From positions 1 to 13,867 of the forward strand of contig NZ_ABZS01000018.1 of NCBI RefSeq assembly GCF_000173615.1: DNA of 13,867 bases, written 5' to 3'. Under the pieces are notes generated by a model that was given only the letters and a program-made list of their open reading frames with translations, was not told where the DNA came from and did not search any database. This DNA is from Sulfurihydrogenibium yellowstonense SS-5. Its GTDB lineage: Bacteria > Aquificota > Aquificia > Aquificales > Hydrogenothermaceae. Positions 1-6,857 of this stretch are shown in pieces. A program made the position numbers and the translations under genes. Position 1 is the stretch's first letter. Every line of letters starts with the position of its first letter.

Positions 1-976
1 TTCTCAATGGTCTTCTGTTTTTTAATACACCATATGCCTGCCTTAATAGCTTATGTGCTACAGCTACTAATGCTAATTTTTTAGCTTTACCTTTACTTAC
101 TAATCTTTCGTATAATTCTCTGCAGTATTTGTTAAACCTTATTGCTGATAGTGCTGCCATGTATAGTATCTTTCTTGCATATGGATTTCCCATCTTTTTT
201 ATTGAACCACTTTTCTTTACGCTCGCTCCACTTTCATATGGGCTTGGATTTAAACCAGCATAGCTGGCTGCTTTCTTTACACTCTTGAATCTTTTAAATC
301 CTCCAAACATTGCTATTACCACTCCTATAACCCTATCACTTATACCAGGTATACTTTTTAAAAGCTTGTATTCCTCTTGATAATTCTTCTTAGTCAACTC
401 TTTTATCTCTTTTTCAAGTTCTTTTATGTTTTTTTCTATTTTTTCAATTAGCTCATCGTAATATTCCAAGTTCTCTTTCAATTTTTTGATTGGTATTGGT
501 ACATGACTTAAAGATTCTCTTTGATTTCTTAGGTTTGTAAGCTGATGCTGTAGGTCTTCTAATATCTTTAGTTTTACTTCTATTTCTTTTTCTACATCTG
601 GTTTTGGTTTATAAAGCTCTCCATCGAAAAACGTTCTTCCATACTGTGCAATAAAGTATGAATCAGTCTTATCTGTTTTAACTCTTGTCATTTTAGCTTC
701 CATAAATTTCCTTATTGAAAATGGATTTACTACTGCTACTTGATAGTTATTTTCATACAGATAATTAGCAAGCTTTAAATGATAAACTCCTGTATGCTCC
801 ATTATGATAAGCATATCTGACTTTTTAAACTTCTTAAGATAAGGCTTTATTTTCTTTTCAAACTCAACTGGGTCTGATTTAACTTCAAAGCTTTCTCTCT
901 TGTTATCATACAAAACTGTAGCAGTAAATGAATTTTTAGATACATCTACTCCAACGACAATTTTGTAGCTATTCAT
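1..976 (-). CDS. IS110-family transposase (DEDD recombinase), C-terminus cut by window edge
   Basis: The frame is open from ATG at 976 to the window edge, giving 325 residues without a stop; family members run about 330-400, so little is missing. The N-terminal RuvC-like DEDD domain shows D11 (VVGVDVSKNSF), E60 (IIMEHTGVYH), and D102/D105 (VKTDKTDSYFIAQYG). A charged, probably coiled-coil stretch follows at about 125-200. The C-terminal Transposase_20 domain begins at KSIPGISDRV and includes AASYAGLNP and ESGASVKKSGSIKKMGN. S249 of the ESG motif is the likely catalytic serine by analogy with IS621. A strong ribosome site, AGGAGGTG at 989-982, lies 5 nt before the ATG and decides the start. 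The protein should cut and exchange DNA under guidance of an RNA from its own left end. Confidence 0.93.
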   Translation of the reverse strand, partial: MNSYKIVVGVDVSKNSFTATVLYDNKRESFEVKSDPVEFEKKIKPYLKKFKKSDMLIIMEHTGVYHLKLANYLYENNYQVAVVNPFSIRKFMEAKMTRVKTDKTDSYFIAQYGRTFFDGELYKPKPDVEKEIEVKLKILEDLQHQLTNLRNQRESLSHVPIPIKKLKENLEYYDELIEKIEKNIKELEKEIKELTKKNYQEEYKLLKSIPGISDRVIGVVIAMFGGFKRFKSVKKAASYAGLNPSPYESGASVKKSGSIKKMGNPYARKILYMAALSAIRFNKYCRELYERLVSKGKAKKLALVAVAHKLLRQAYGVLKNRRPLR

Positions 977-1003
977 AAAAGCACCTCCTTTCATAAAATA
1001 CTT

Positions 1004-1176
1004 GACATGAGAGAAACTTCCTGATAACCTATCATCGTAATCAATACAGGCTTAAAAGCCTAATGTTCTGATTCAGGTTGCAGGAAGTAAAGGAAGGACA
1101 GTCTAAAACATTCTGAGCGGTCTTAAAAGACCAATGACAAAGACTTGATCTGTCCTTCCTTTTTTCTCCCATGTCT
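1004..1176 (-). ncRNA. putative bridge RNA of the IS110 element (two guide loops on a three-way junction)
   Basis: This is a non-coding segment upstream of the transposase, read on the same strand. Three helices abut: a closing stem 1004-1016/1163-1175 (13 pairs, one G-U), arm A 1017-1023/1081-1087 (7 pairs), and arm B 1089-1101/1150-1162 (13 perfect pairs). Each arm opens into a large internal loop and is capped by a small hairpin with the same CTTTTAAG top (1048-1061 and 1119-1132). Two guide loops in about 173 nt match the size and plan of IS621-type bridge RNA. Arm B, first in the RNA, spells a target; arm A spells a donor. A promoter at 1183-1212 would start transcription at about 1176, the base of the closing stem. 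IS110 bridge RNAs are established; this one is inferred from the fold and the guide matches. Confidence 0.75.
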
Positions 1177-1182
1177 GTAATT

Positions 1183-1212
1183 ATTATAAAGCTTATTCTC
1201 TTAAAGTTTAAA
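1183..1212 (-). promoter_or_regulatory. promoter of the bridge RNA / transposase transcript
   Basis: On the minus strand there is a perfect TATAAT (1188-1183) with TTTAAA (1212-1207) 18 nt upstream. The expected start, 6-7 nt downstream, falls at 1176-1175, where the closing stem of the structured RNA begins. The same transcript could continue into the transposase. Confidence 0.55.
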
Positions 1213-1220
1213 AATTTTTG

Positions 1221-1235
1221 GTATATTTAATATAC
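1221..1235. repeat. perfect palindrome at the tip of the IS left end
   Basis: GTATAT-TTA-ATATAC is a 6-bp inverted repeat around 3 nt, lying one base inside the inferred element end. It could be a transposase contact or a chance AT-rich palindrome. Confidence 0.5.
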
Positions 1236-1236
1236 G

Positions 1237-1364
1237 ATGACACATAAGGTTATCCTTCCTTTAATGCGTATCATTCAACCTTTCGCTGTCATTCTGAGGA
1301 CTTTAGTCCGAAGAATCTCACTTTTAAATTTTATAAAAATCACTAATTTCTCACCCAAGGTATA
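1237..1364 (+). repeat. dispersed intergenic repeat block, left part replaced by the IS
   Basis: Bases 1237-1364 align along their length with 8206-8332. The block starts with ATGACA, the surviving half of an inverted repeat unit. It continues through a linker ending TCAACCTTT into a direct unit (1288-1319: GTCATTCTGAGG, palindromic centre GGACTTTAGTCC, GAAGAATCTC), and ends in a conserved tail (1331-1364: ATAAAAATCACTAATTTC, then TCACCCAAGGTAT). The block has no coding potential. The missing first half should lie beyond the other end of the insertion sequence. Confidence 0.8.
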
Positions 1365-1375
1365 ACCATACAATT

Positions 1376-1399
1376 CAATATTACATACAATATTACATA
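1376..1399 (+). repeat. tandem duplication of a 12-bp unit
   Basis: CAATATTACATA occurs twice in direct succession (1376-1387, 1388-1399). It lies between the dispersed repeat and the acnB control region. The rest of 1400-1493 is AT-rich with nothing I can name. Confidence 0.7.
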
Positions 1400-1493
1400 A
1401 CAAGTAACAATGGCAGATTATTCTGATGGATTATCCTACTCTTCAAATTTCTTCTTATTTTGTCAAATTTTCTTAATACTTAAACTATAAATT

Positions 1494-1507
1494 CTGATAA
1501 ATATCAG
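1494..1507. promoter_or_regulatory. short inverted repeat upstream of the acnB promoter
   Basis: CTGATA-AA-TATCAG is a perfect 6-bp inverted repeat that ends 9 bp before the larger palindrome at 1517. It might be a second regulator site, but in such AT-rich DNA it could be chance. Confidence 0.3.
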
Positions 1508-1516
1508 CATTATTAT

Positions 1517-1535
1517 AATCAAACAGTGTTTGATT
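1517..1535. promoter_or_regulatory. probable operator overlapping the acnB -35 box
   Basis: AATCAAACAGTGTTTGATT is a perfect palindrome with 9-bp arms around one G. Its right half contains the TTGATT -35 hexamer (1530-1535), so a bound dimer would block RNA polymerase. I do not recognise the regulator. No regulator gene lies beside it. Confidence 0.6.
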
Positions 1536-1557
1536 TTTTCATTTATTTATGTATAAT
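1530..1557 (+). promoter_or_regulatory. acnB promoter
   Basis: TTGATT (1530-1535), a 16-nt spacer and TATAAT (1552-1557) would start transcription about 25 nt before the ATG. The spacing and the position between operator and gene make this the main promoter candidate. Confidence 0.7.
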
Positions 1558-1589
1558 ATAATTAATACTAAAAAAGCGAGGTGAAGAAA

Positions 1590-4160
1590 ATGGGATTTTT
1601 GAAAGAGTATAAAAAGCATGTGGAAGAGAGAGCAAAGCTTGGAATTCCACCTTTACCACTCACAGCAGACCAAGTTAAAGAAGTGGTAAAGCTGTTGCAA
1701 CAAGTTCCTATAGTAGAAGAAGAGTTCTTAATGGACCTTCTTGAAAACAGAGTTAACCCTGGTGTTGATGAAGGAGCTTTTGTTAAGGCATCATTTTTAA
1801 ATGATATTATTCAAGGAAAAGCTCACTCACCGGCTATCACACCCAAAAAAGCTGTTCAAATCCTTGGAACTATGATGGGTGGATATAACGTTAAGCCGTT
1901 AATTGACGCGCTTAGCCATAAAGACCCAGAGATTGCACAAGAAGCTGCAAACGCTTTGAAAAACATCTTACTTGTTTATGATGCATTTAACGATGTAGTT
2001 GAACTTTCAAAAACAAATAAGTATGCTAAAGAAGTTTTAGAGTCTTGGGCAAATGCAGAATGGTTTTTAAGTAAAGAGCCACTTCCTGAAAAAATAACTG
2101 CAATTGTCTTTAAAGTTCCTGGTGAAACAAACACTGATGATTTTTCTCCGGCAACAGAAGCACAAACAAGAAGCGATATTCCTCTTCACGCGTTAAGCAT
2201 GCTGAAAGCAAAAATGCCAGATGCGATTGAAAAGATAAACGAGCTAAAAAAATCAGGATACCCGGTTGCATTCGTTGGTGATGTAGTTGGTACAGGTTCA
2301 AGTAGAAAATCAGCTGCCAACTCTTTAATCTGGCATATAGGAAAAGATATTCCACACGTTCCAAACAAAAGAACAGGTGGTATTGTAATCGGTGGCATCA
2401 TTGCTCCAATATTCTTTAACACACTTGAAGACTCTGGAGCTTTACCAATCGAAGCTGATGTAACAAAATTAGAAACAGGGGATATTATTGAAATATATCC
2501 ATACGAAGGAAAAATCGTTAAAAATGGTGAAGTTGTATCTACATTCAAACTAAAGCCAAATACACTACCTGATGAAGTTAGAGCTGGTGGTAGAATTCCA
2601 TTAATCATTGGTAGAGGATTAACAAGAAAAGCAAGAGAAGCTCTTGGAATGCCAGAAGAAAACATATTCATCAAACCAGAGCAACCACCTGAAAAAGAAG
2701 GTGTTGGTTATACACTTGCTCAGAAAATCGTAGGTAAAGCCTGCGGAATGCCGGGTGTAAGACCGGGTATGTACGTTGAGCCTCAAACTCTAACAGTAGG
2801 TAGCCAAGATACAACCGGACCAATGACAAGAGATGAGATAAAAGAACTTTCAGCTTTAAGTTTTGGTGCTGACTTTGTACTTCAAAGCTTTTGCCATACA
2901 GTGGCATATCCAAAACCGGCAGACATTAAACTACAAAGAACATTGCCACAATTTATTGTAAGCAGAGGTGGTGTATCTTTAAGACCTGGTGATGGTATCA
3001 TTCACTCATGGTTAAACAGGATGGTATTACCTGATACTGTAGGAACAGGTGGAGATAGCCATACAAGATTTCCTATTGGAATCTCGTTTGCAGCAGGTTC
3101 TGGACTTGTTGCGTTTGCAGCAGTAACAGGCACAATGCCGTTAGTAATGCCTGAGTCTGTATTAGTAAGATTCAAAGGAGAAATCCAGCCTGGTATTACA
3201 ATAAGAGACCTTGTTAATGCTATACCTTACTATGCTATAAAACAAGGACTTTTAACAGTTGAGAAAAAAGGAAAGAAAAATATCTTTGCCGGCAGAATCT
3301 TAGAGATTGAAGGACTGCCATTCTTAAAAGTTGAACAAGCGTTTGAATTTACAGATGCATCCGCTGAAAGAAGTGCAGCAGCATGTACAGTAAGATTAGA
3401 TAAAGAGCCGGTGATTGAATTCATTGAGTCTAACATCAAGCTTATTGAAGCTATGATTAAGGCAGGCTATCAAGACGCAAGAACACTTCAAAGAAGAGCT
3501 GACAAAATGAAAGCATGGCTTGATAATCCAGTTCTCTTGGAGCCGGACGAAAACGCAGAATATGCAGCGGTTATTGAAATAGACTTAAATGAAATAAAAG
3601 AGCCGATCGTTGCATGTCCAAACGACCCGGACGACGTTGCTACATTATCAGAAGTTCTTGCAGACGAAAGAAGACCTAAACAAATAGATGAAGTATTTGT
3701 TGGTAGCTGTATGACAAACATCGGACATTTCAGAGCTGTTGGAGAGATATTAAGAGGAGAAGGACAAATTCCTACAAGATTGTGGATTGTCCCACCTACA
3801 AAAATGGATGAAAGACAACTTATAGAAGAAGGTTACTACGCTATCTACGGAACAGCAGGAGCAAGAACAGAAGTACCCGGATGTAGCTTATGCATGGGTA
3901 ACCAAGCAAGAGTGAAGGATGGAGCTGCAGTATTCTCTACAAGTACAAGAAACTTTGATAACAGAATGGGTAAAGATGCGAAAGTATACTTGGGAAGTGC
4001 TGAGCTTGCAGCTATATGTGCCATCCTTGGAAGACTTCCAACCTTAGAAGAGTATCACAATATCATGGCTAAAAAAATAGCCGGAAAAGAAGATCAAGTC
4101 TACAGATACTTAAACTTCCATGAATTGCCGGAAGAAGAATTAGAATACCTAACTGCATAA
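1590..4160 (+). CDS. acnB: aconitate hydratase B
   Basis: This enzyme interconverts citrate and isocitrate through cis-aconitate with a [4Fe-4S] cluster in the cytoplasm. In a reductive TCA organism it would work toward citrate for carbon fixation. It has 856 residues, close to the 865 of E. coli AcnB. In order: a HEAT-like N-terminal domain (about 1-155), the swivel domain moved to the N-terminal side as is typical of AcnB (about 156-370, with TNTDDFSPA near 180 and [12 protein letters not shown]), and the catalytic domains with [11 protein letters not shown] (D489, H491, R493). The cluster ligands are C707 (GSCMTN), C765 and C768 (PGCSLCMG). I chose ATG at 1590 because GAGGTGA (1578-1584) is a well-placed ribosome site for it and [15 protein letters not shown] aligns with the family start. 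A GTG at 1581 lies inside that site. It is monocistronic, with its own promoter and terminator. Confidence 0.97.
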   Translation: MGFLKEYKKHVEERAKLGIPPLPLTADQVKEVVKLLQQVPIVEEEFLMDLLENRVNPGVDEGAFVKASFLNDIIQGKAHSPAITPKKAVQILGTMMGGYNVKPLIDALSHKDPEIAQEAANALKNILLVYDAFNDVVELSKTNKYAKEVLESWANAEWFLSKEPLPEKITAIVFKVPGETNTDDFSPATEAQTRSDIPLHALSMLKAKMPDAIEKINELKKSGYPVAFVGDVVGTGSSRKSAANSLIWHIGKDIPHVPNKRTGGIVIGGIIAPIFFNTLEDSGALPIEADVTKLETGDIIEIYPYEGKIVKNGEVVSTFKLKPNTLPDEVRAGGRIPLIIGRGLTRKAREALGMPEENIFIKPEQPPEKEGVGYTLAQKIVGKACGMPGVRPGMYVEPQTLTVGSQDTTGPMTRDEIKELSALSFGADFVLQSFCHTVAYPKPADIKLQRTLPQFIVSRGGVSLRPGDGIIHSWLNRMVLPDTVGTGGDSHTRFPIGISFAAGSGLVAFAAVTGTMPLVMPESVLVRFKGEIQPGITIRDLVNAIPYYAIKQGLLTVEKKGKKNIFAGRILEIEGLPFLKVEQAFEFTDASAERSAAACTVRLDKEPVIEFIESNIKLIEAMIKAGYQDARTLQRRADKMKAWLDNPVLLEPDENAEYAAVIEIDLNEIKEPIVACPNDPDDVATLSEVLADERRPKQIDEVFVGSCMTNIGHFRAVGEILRGEGQIPTRLWIVPPTKMDERQLIEEGYYAIYGTAGARTEVPGCSLCMGNQARVKDGAAVFSTSTRNFDNRMGKDAKVYLGSAELAAICAILGRLPTLEEYHNIMAKKIAGKEDQVYRYLNFHELPEEELEYLTA

Positions 4161-4186
4161 AAGCTGCTGCATAAAAGCTAACTAAC

Positions 4187-4215
4187 GCCGTGGGCTACAA
4201 GCCTACGGCTTTTTT
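4187..4215 (+). terminator. intrinsic terminator of acnB
   Basis: GCCGTGGGCT and AGCCTACGGC form a 10-bp stem (one G-T) around ACA, directly followed by six T. It starts 26 nt after the acnB stop. Confidence 0.92.
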
Positions 4216-4652
4216 ATTTTAAACAACTGTTTAATTCGTAAGCTTTCTGTTAAACCCGAGAGTGCGACAAAAATTTTTGCCAGATTACTTTTTTGTCGAC
4301 CTGAGGACCTTAGGCTAAAGGATCTTATTTCTAATGTTTTTGAAAAGTGAAAAGAGAGAAAAAGAGGATATTCTCCGCCGGCTGAAGAATGACAATGTAG
4401 GTTCTTGTAAGCAGTCTCACTTTCTCTAAGAAATAATAGTTTTTTTGATAATTTTATTTCTGATACTTTTTGTTGCTTGTCTCCTATCATTATAGTTTTT
4501 TAATTTTTTGTAGTAAGGTTTTTTAATTTAAGATTTCTATTAGTGGCAATCTGGGTCTATATTTAAAGTTTTATATCTAAAAGGTGTCTTTTCTAACTTT
4601 TTATCATTGATCAGATAAATTAAACATTTTTTAACTTAATTCTTAAAGCAAA
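4216..4652. other. gene-free interval between acnB and the rhodanese gene
   Basis: This interval holds an AT-rich palindrome TTAAACA-AC-TGTTTAA (4219-4234) and one pair of dispersed palindromic repeats (4294-4395). From 4396 to 4652 I see only AT-rich DNA without a convincing gene. A 95-codon open frame on the minus strand runs straight through the repeat and is not a gene. Confidence 0.6.
4294..4395. repeat. inverted pair of dispersed palindromic repeats
   Basis: The left unit, at 4294-4325, runs from TGTCGACCTGAGG to AAAGGATCT. The right unit (4366-4395), read on the minus strand, gives TGTCATTCTTCAGCC then GAGAATATCC. They belong to the same family as the units at 1288, 7673 and 8257, arranged head to head, so the segment could fold into one long hairpin. 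Confidence 0.65.
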
Positions 4653-4671
4653 GGGAGCCTTTTAGCCCCCC
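4645..4671 (-). terminator. weak terminator candidate after the rhodanese gene
   Basis: On the minus strand, GGGGGC and GCTCCC (with flanking bases) form a short GC-rich stem over a TAAAAG-type loop just after the stop. It is followed by TTTGCTTT, an interrupted T tract. Plausible but not a strong intrinsic terminator. Confidence 0.45.
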
Positions 4672-4681
4672 ATCGATTTAA

Positions 4682-5068
4682 TTAACTGTTTTGAGCTAAA
4701 GCATCCATTAATTCTTGTGTAGAGCCATCGAAAACATAAACGTTTGTGTATCCAAGAGCTTCTAAATATCCCATGACTCTGTTTGCAAATTTTACCAAGT
4801 TGCATGTAGTTATGATAACAGCATCTTTGTCTTGTGGAAGCCTGTCTAAGTGCTTTGTAAATTCTACTACCGGAGTATAAAGAGCGTTTTTAATGCCTGC
4901 TTCTTCCATTGTTTTGCCGCTTACTTTTGCCGGTGGTCTAACGTCTAAAATGATAGCTCCATTATTGTAGAGTTCTTTTACCTTTTCAAGGTCTATCATT
5001 CCAAGATTTGGCTTTTGTTTGTCAGCCTCAATCGCTTTTTCAATGTTTTGAATTAAATTTTCTACCAT
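4682..5068 (-). CDS. small single-domain rhodanese-like protein with a divergent active loop
   Basis: The protein has 128 residues, one rhodanese domain and no signal peptide, so it is cytoplasmic. Fold markers: ILDVRPPAKVSG (CH2A-like, 40-51), AVIITTC ending at C89, and the helix-strand ANRVMGYLEALGYTNVYVFDG typical of the C-terminal half. The candidate catalytic cysteine is C89, but the loop reads CNLVKF where sulfurtransferases usually have C-x-x-G-x-R: the glycine and arginine that cradle persulfide are V92 and F94. It may be a persulfide carrier with altered specificity or a binding protein; I cannot tell which. The ribosome site AAGGAGGT precedes the ATG. It lies downstream of comEC on the same strand, with its own promoter candidate in the 67-bp gap. 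Confidence 0.85.
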   Translation of the reverse strand: MVENLIQNIEKAIEADKQKPNLGMIDLEKVKELYNNGAIILDVRPPAKVSGKTMEEAGIKNALYTPVVEFTKHLDRLPQDKDAVIITTCNLVKFANRVMGYLEALGYTNVYVFDGSTQELMDALAQNS

Positions 5069-5101
5069 CTTACAACCTCCTTATAAAGTTTTTATAATTT
5101 T

Positions 5102-5130
5102 ATAATACCAATGTTAAACTTTTATTAAAA
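5102..5130 (-). promoter_or_regulatory. promoter candidate for the rhodanese gene
   Basis: On the minus strand there is an extended -10, TGG-TATTAT (5110-5102), with a weak TTTTAA (5130-5125) 17 nt upstream. It lies in the gap after comEC. Read-through from the dedA-comEC unit is also possible. Confidence 0.42.
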
Positions 5131-5135
5131 TGAGG

Positions 5136-6857
5136 TTAATCATCATTAACCATTATAACCAAATCTTGATTTTTAAGTTCAAAAACTTTTCCTTCAACAG
5201 TCAAGATTGGATTTATCCACTTTTTATAATGAATATTTTCAAAGCTTATTTGATAAGTAAAATCTTTTATAATATCAAACTCTGATAAAAACTCATCTGA
5301 AAACTTCTCTCTTTTTTCTGTAAGTAAAACTTTATACTCACAACCTTCTTTATTCATGATATTTAGAATCTTTTTTGACTCAAAATCTGCAAAAAGATAG
5401 CATTTTCCATTGTCTGTAAATAAAACTACCGGATAAACTTTATTTTCAAACACATAGATTTTTGGAGATAAGTCAGACTTACTGAAAATTAAAAATACAA
5501 CTGCCAAATTCGTAGATAATGCAATCTTTTGAGTTTTGTTGAGGTTGTAAATTAAAATAAAAGTTAGTGTAGCAAGATAGATAAAAATGAGCCATATACT
5601 TGGACTAAATCCTGTAAAGTAGAGTCCTAAGCTACTGAAAAATTTCACTATCTGGATAAATATTAGTGTGAAAAAGTCCATAATCTTAACTAAAAAAGAA
5701 ATTTCAAATCCTGTAAGCAAATTTAAGACTGAAATTGTAAGTAGTGGATAAAGAGGTAGCGAAGCTATCGGCGTTGCAAAGATTGTTGTAGGTGAGAAAT
5801 TGCCAAAGTAGTAAAGTATAACCGGTAGAGTAAACAGCGTTGCAAAAAGTGAAGAAATTAAAACTTTTTGCCAATTTTCTAAATCTTTAAAAACTTCAAA
5901 AGTTAGTATTATTCCAAACACTGCCAAAAAAGAGAGCTGAAAAGATACAGAAAACAAACTTTCTGGGCTGAAGAAAACAAAGATAAAAGAAGTAAAAAAC
6001 AGAATGTTTAAACTGTTGTTTTTTAGATAGAAAAGCTTAGAAATTATGTAAAGCAAACTCATAAAAACAGCACGGACAACCGGAATACCAAGACCTGTTA
6101 AAACTCCATAGACAGGCAAAATTAAGCCAAGAGTCATAAGTCTTTTTCTTTCAGATAAAAAGAAAAGTATAAAGCTTAAAGATAAAAATAGTATTGCAAT
6201 ATGAGAGCCTGAAATAGCTATTAGATGAGCTAATCCTGTTTGATAAAACGGCTTTTTAGTCTGTAAATCTAAATATCTCTTTTCGCCAAATATTAGAGCC
6301 GAGCCAACCTGAAATGTTTCATAGCTAATTGCATTTTGTCCGTAATTGCTTATACAGTTTTCACGATATTTTAAAATCGGATACAGAAAGTTGTCAGAGT
6401 TGTCAACTTTTAAAAAGTATCTGGTAGGCATTAAAACCAAATTTCCATCTTTTTCTTTAGCTTTTCCTAAGAAAGCTATCCTTGATAAAAAATATATATT
6501 CTCTTCATACTTTGCAAAAACTGGAAAAGTTTTACCTATAAGCTGCTTCTCTGATGAGTTTATTACTTTGCAGTTAAAGATGCTTCCAAATCCTAAATAA
6601 TCAGGAAAAGAACTTACTACACATTCTACAAAAATCGGTTGATTTATCTGCAATACTGGTTTTTCTTTGTAAGAAATACTAATTCCAAGTAAAAATATTG
6701 CAAGGTTTAAGACCAAAAATCTTATAACGCCATTGAAGACAAAGGATAAAATTATTACTAAAATTGGTACTAAGATGGAAATGTTTAAATTCAGATATTT
6801 GTTTAAAACTACAGCTAAGGACAGGTTTATAAATAAAACTACCCAAGGGTAAATCAT
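5136..6857 (-). CDS. comEC: ComEC/Rec2-type DNA uptake channel, without beta-lactamase-like domain
   Basis: This polytopic inner-membrane protein should pass single-stranded DNA into the cytoplasm during natural transformation. In order: N-terminal membrane segments (1-60), a soluble DUF4131/OB-like region (about 68-160), then the competence domain. The hallmark is GLAHLIAISGSHIAI at 208-222, then GLGIPVVRAVFMSLLY and SFQLSFLAVFGI, with about seven or more further membrane helices up to about 450. The last 120 residues are soluble but show no HxHxDH metal site, so the metallo-beta-lactamase domain of long ComEC proteins is absent. At 573 residues it is a short-form ComEC. Its ATG overlaps the stop of the upstream DedA gene in ATGA (6854-6857), implying coupled translation. 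A 7-bp AT-rich hairpin (5134-5151) spans the stop. Confidence 0.9.
   Translation of the reverse strand: MIYPWVVLFINLSLAVVLNKYLNLNISILVPILVIILSFVFNGVIRFLVLNLAIFLLGISISYKEKPVLQINQPIFVECVVSSFPDYLGFGSIFNCKVINSSEKQLIGKTFPVFAKYEENIYFLSRIAFLGKAKEKDGNLVLMPTRYFLKVDNSDNFLYPILKYRENCISNYGQNAISYETFQVGSALIFGEKRYLDLQTKKPFYQTGLAHLIAISGSHIAILFLSLSFILFFLSERKRLMTLGLILPVYGVLTGLGIPVVRAVFMSLLYIISKLFYLKNNSLNILFFTSFIFVFFSPESLFSVSFQLSFLAVFGIILTFEVFKDLENWQKVLISSLFATLFTLPVILYYFGNFSPTTIFATPIASLPLYPLLTISVLNLLTGFEISFLVKIMDFFTLIFIQIVKFFSSLGLYFTGFSPSIWLIFIYLATLTFILIYNLNKTQKIALSTNLAVVFLIFSKSDLSPKIYVFENKVYPVVLFTDNGKCYLFADFESKKILNIMNKEGCEYKVLLTEKREKFSDEFLSEFDIIKDFTYQISFENIHYKKWINPILTVEGKVFELKNQDLVIMVNDD

Larger units (their letters stand above)
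1..1239 (-). mobile_element. IS110-family insertion sequence, left-end portion (right end outside window)
   Basis: The element consists of a transposase gene reading leftward and a 260-bp non-coding left end. I place the boundary at 1236/1237, with the exchanged core inside 1237-1239 (CAT on the element strand), for two independent reasons. First, from 1237 rightward the flank is homologous to an intact repeat block starting at 8206, and this homology stops abruptly at 1237. Second, the putative bridge RNA donor loop contains CATCGTA (1033-1039), which matches the element tip read on the minus strand (1239-1233). There are no long terminal inverted repeats, as expected for IS110. The right end lies to the left of position 1, so the total length is unknown. 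The boundary is inferred and may shift by a few bases. Confidence 0.85.

Noticed and set aside
1089..1162. Arm B hairpin as an intrinsic terminator
   Set aside because: It is followed by TTTTT only in the plus direction and is long with a large internal loop. It is one arm of a larger junction with a partner arm of the same plan.
1004..1176. Reading the structured RNA on the plus strand
   Set aside because: On the plus strand the two sides of loop B do not join into one target, and there is no promoter at the stem base. On the minus strand both conditions hold.
1581..1589. GTG at 1581 as the acnB start, adding three residues
   Set aside because: The GTG lies within the GAGGTGA ribosome site that serves ATG 1590 and has no site of its own.
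2186..3721. Several minus-strand open frames inside acnB
   Set aside because: They are reverse-strand shadows of a clearly conserved gene.
4203..4490. 95-codon minus-strand frame
   Set aside because: It runs through the acnB terminator stem and a dispersed repeat pair, has no ribosome site and does not read like a protein.
6346..6600. 84-codon plus-strand frame inside comEC
   Set aside because: Antisense to the soluble region of comEC, with no ribosome site or recognisable motifs.
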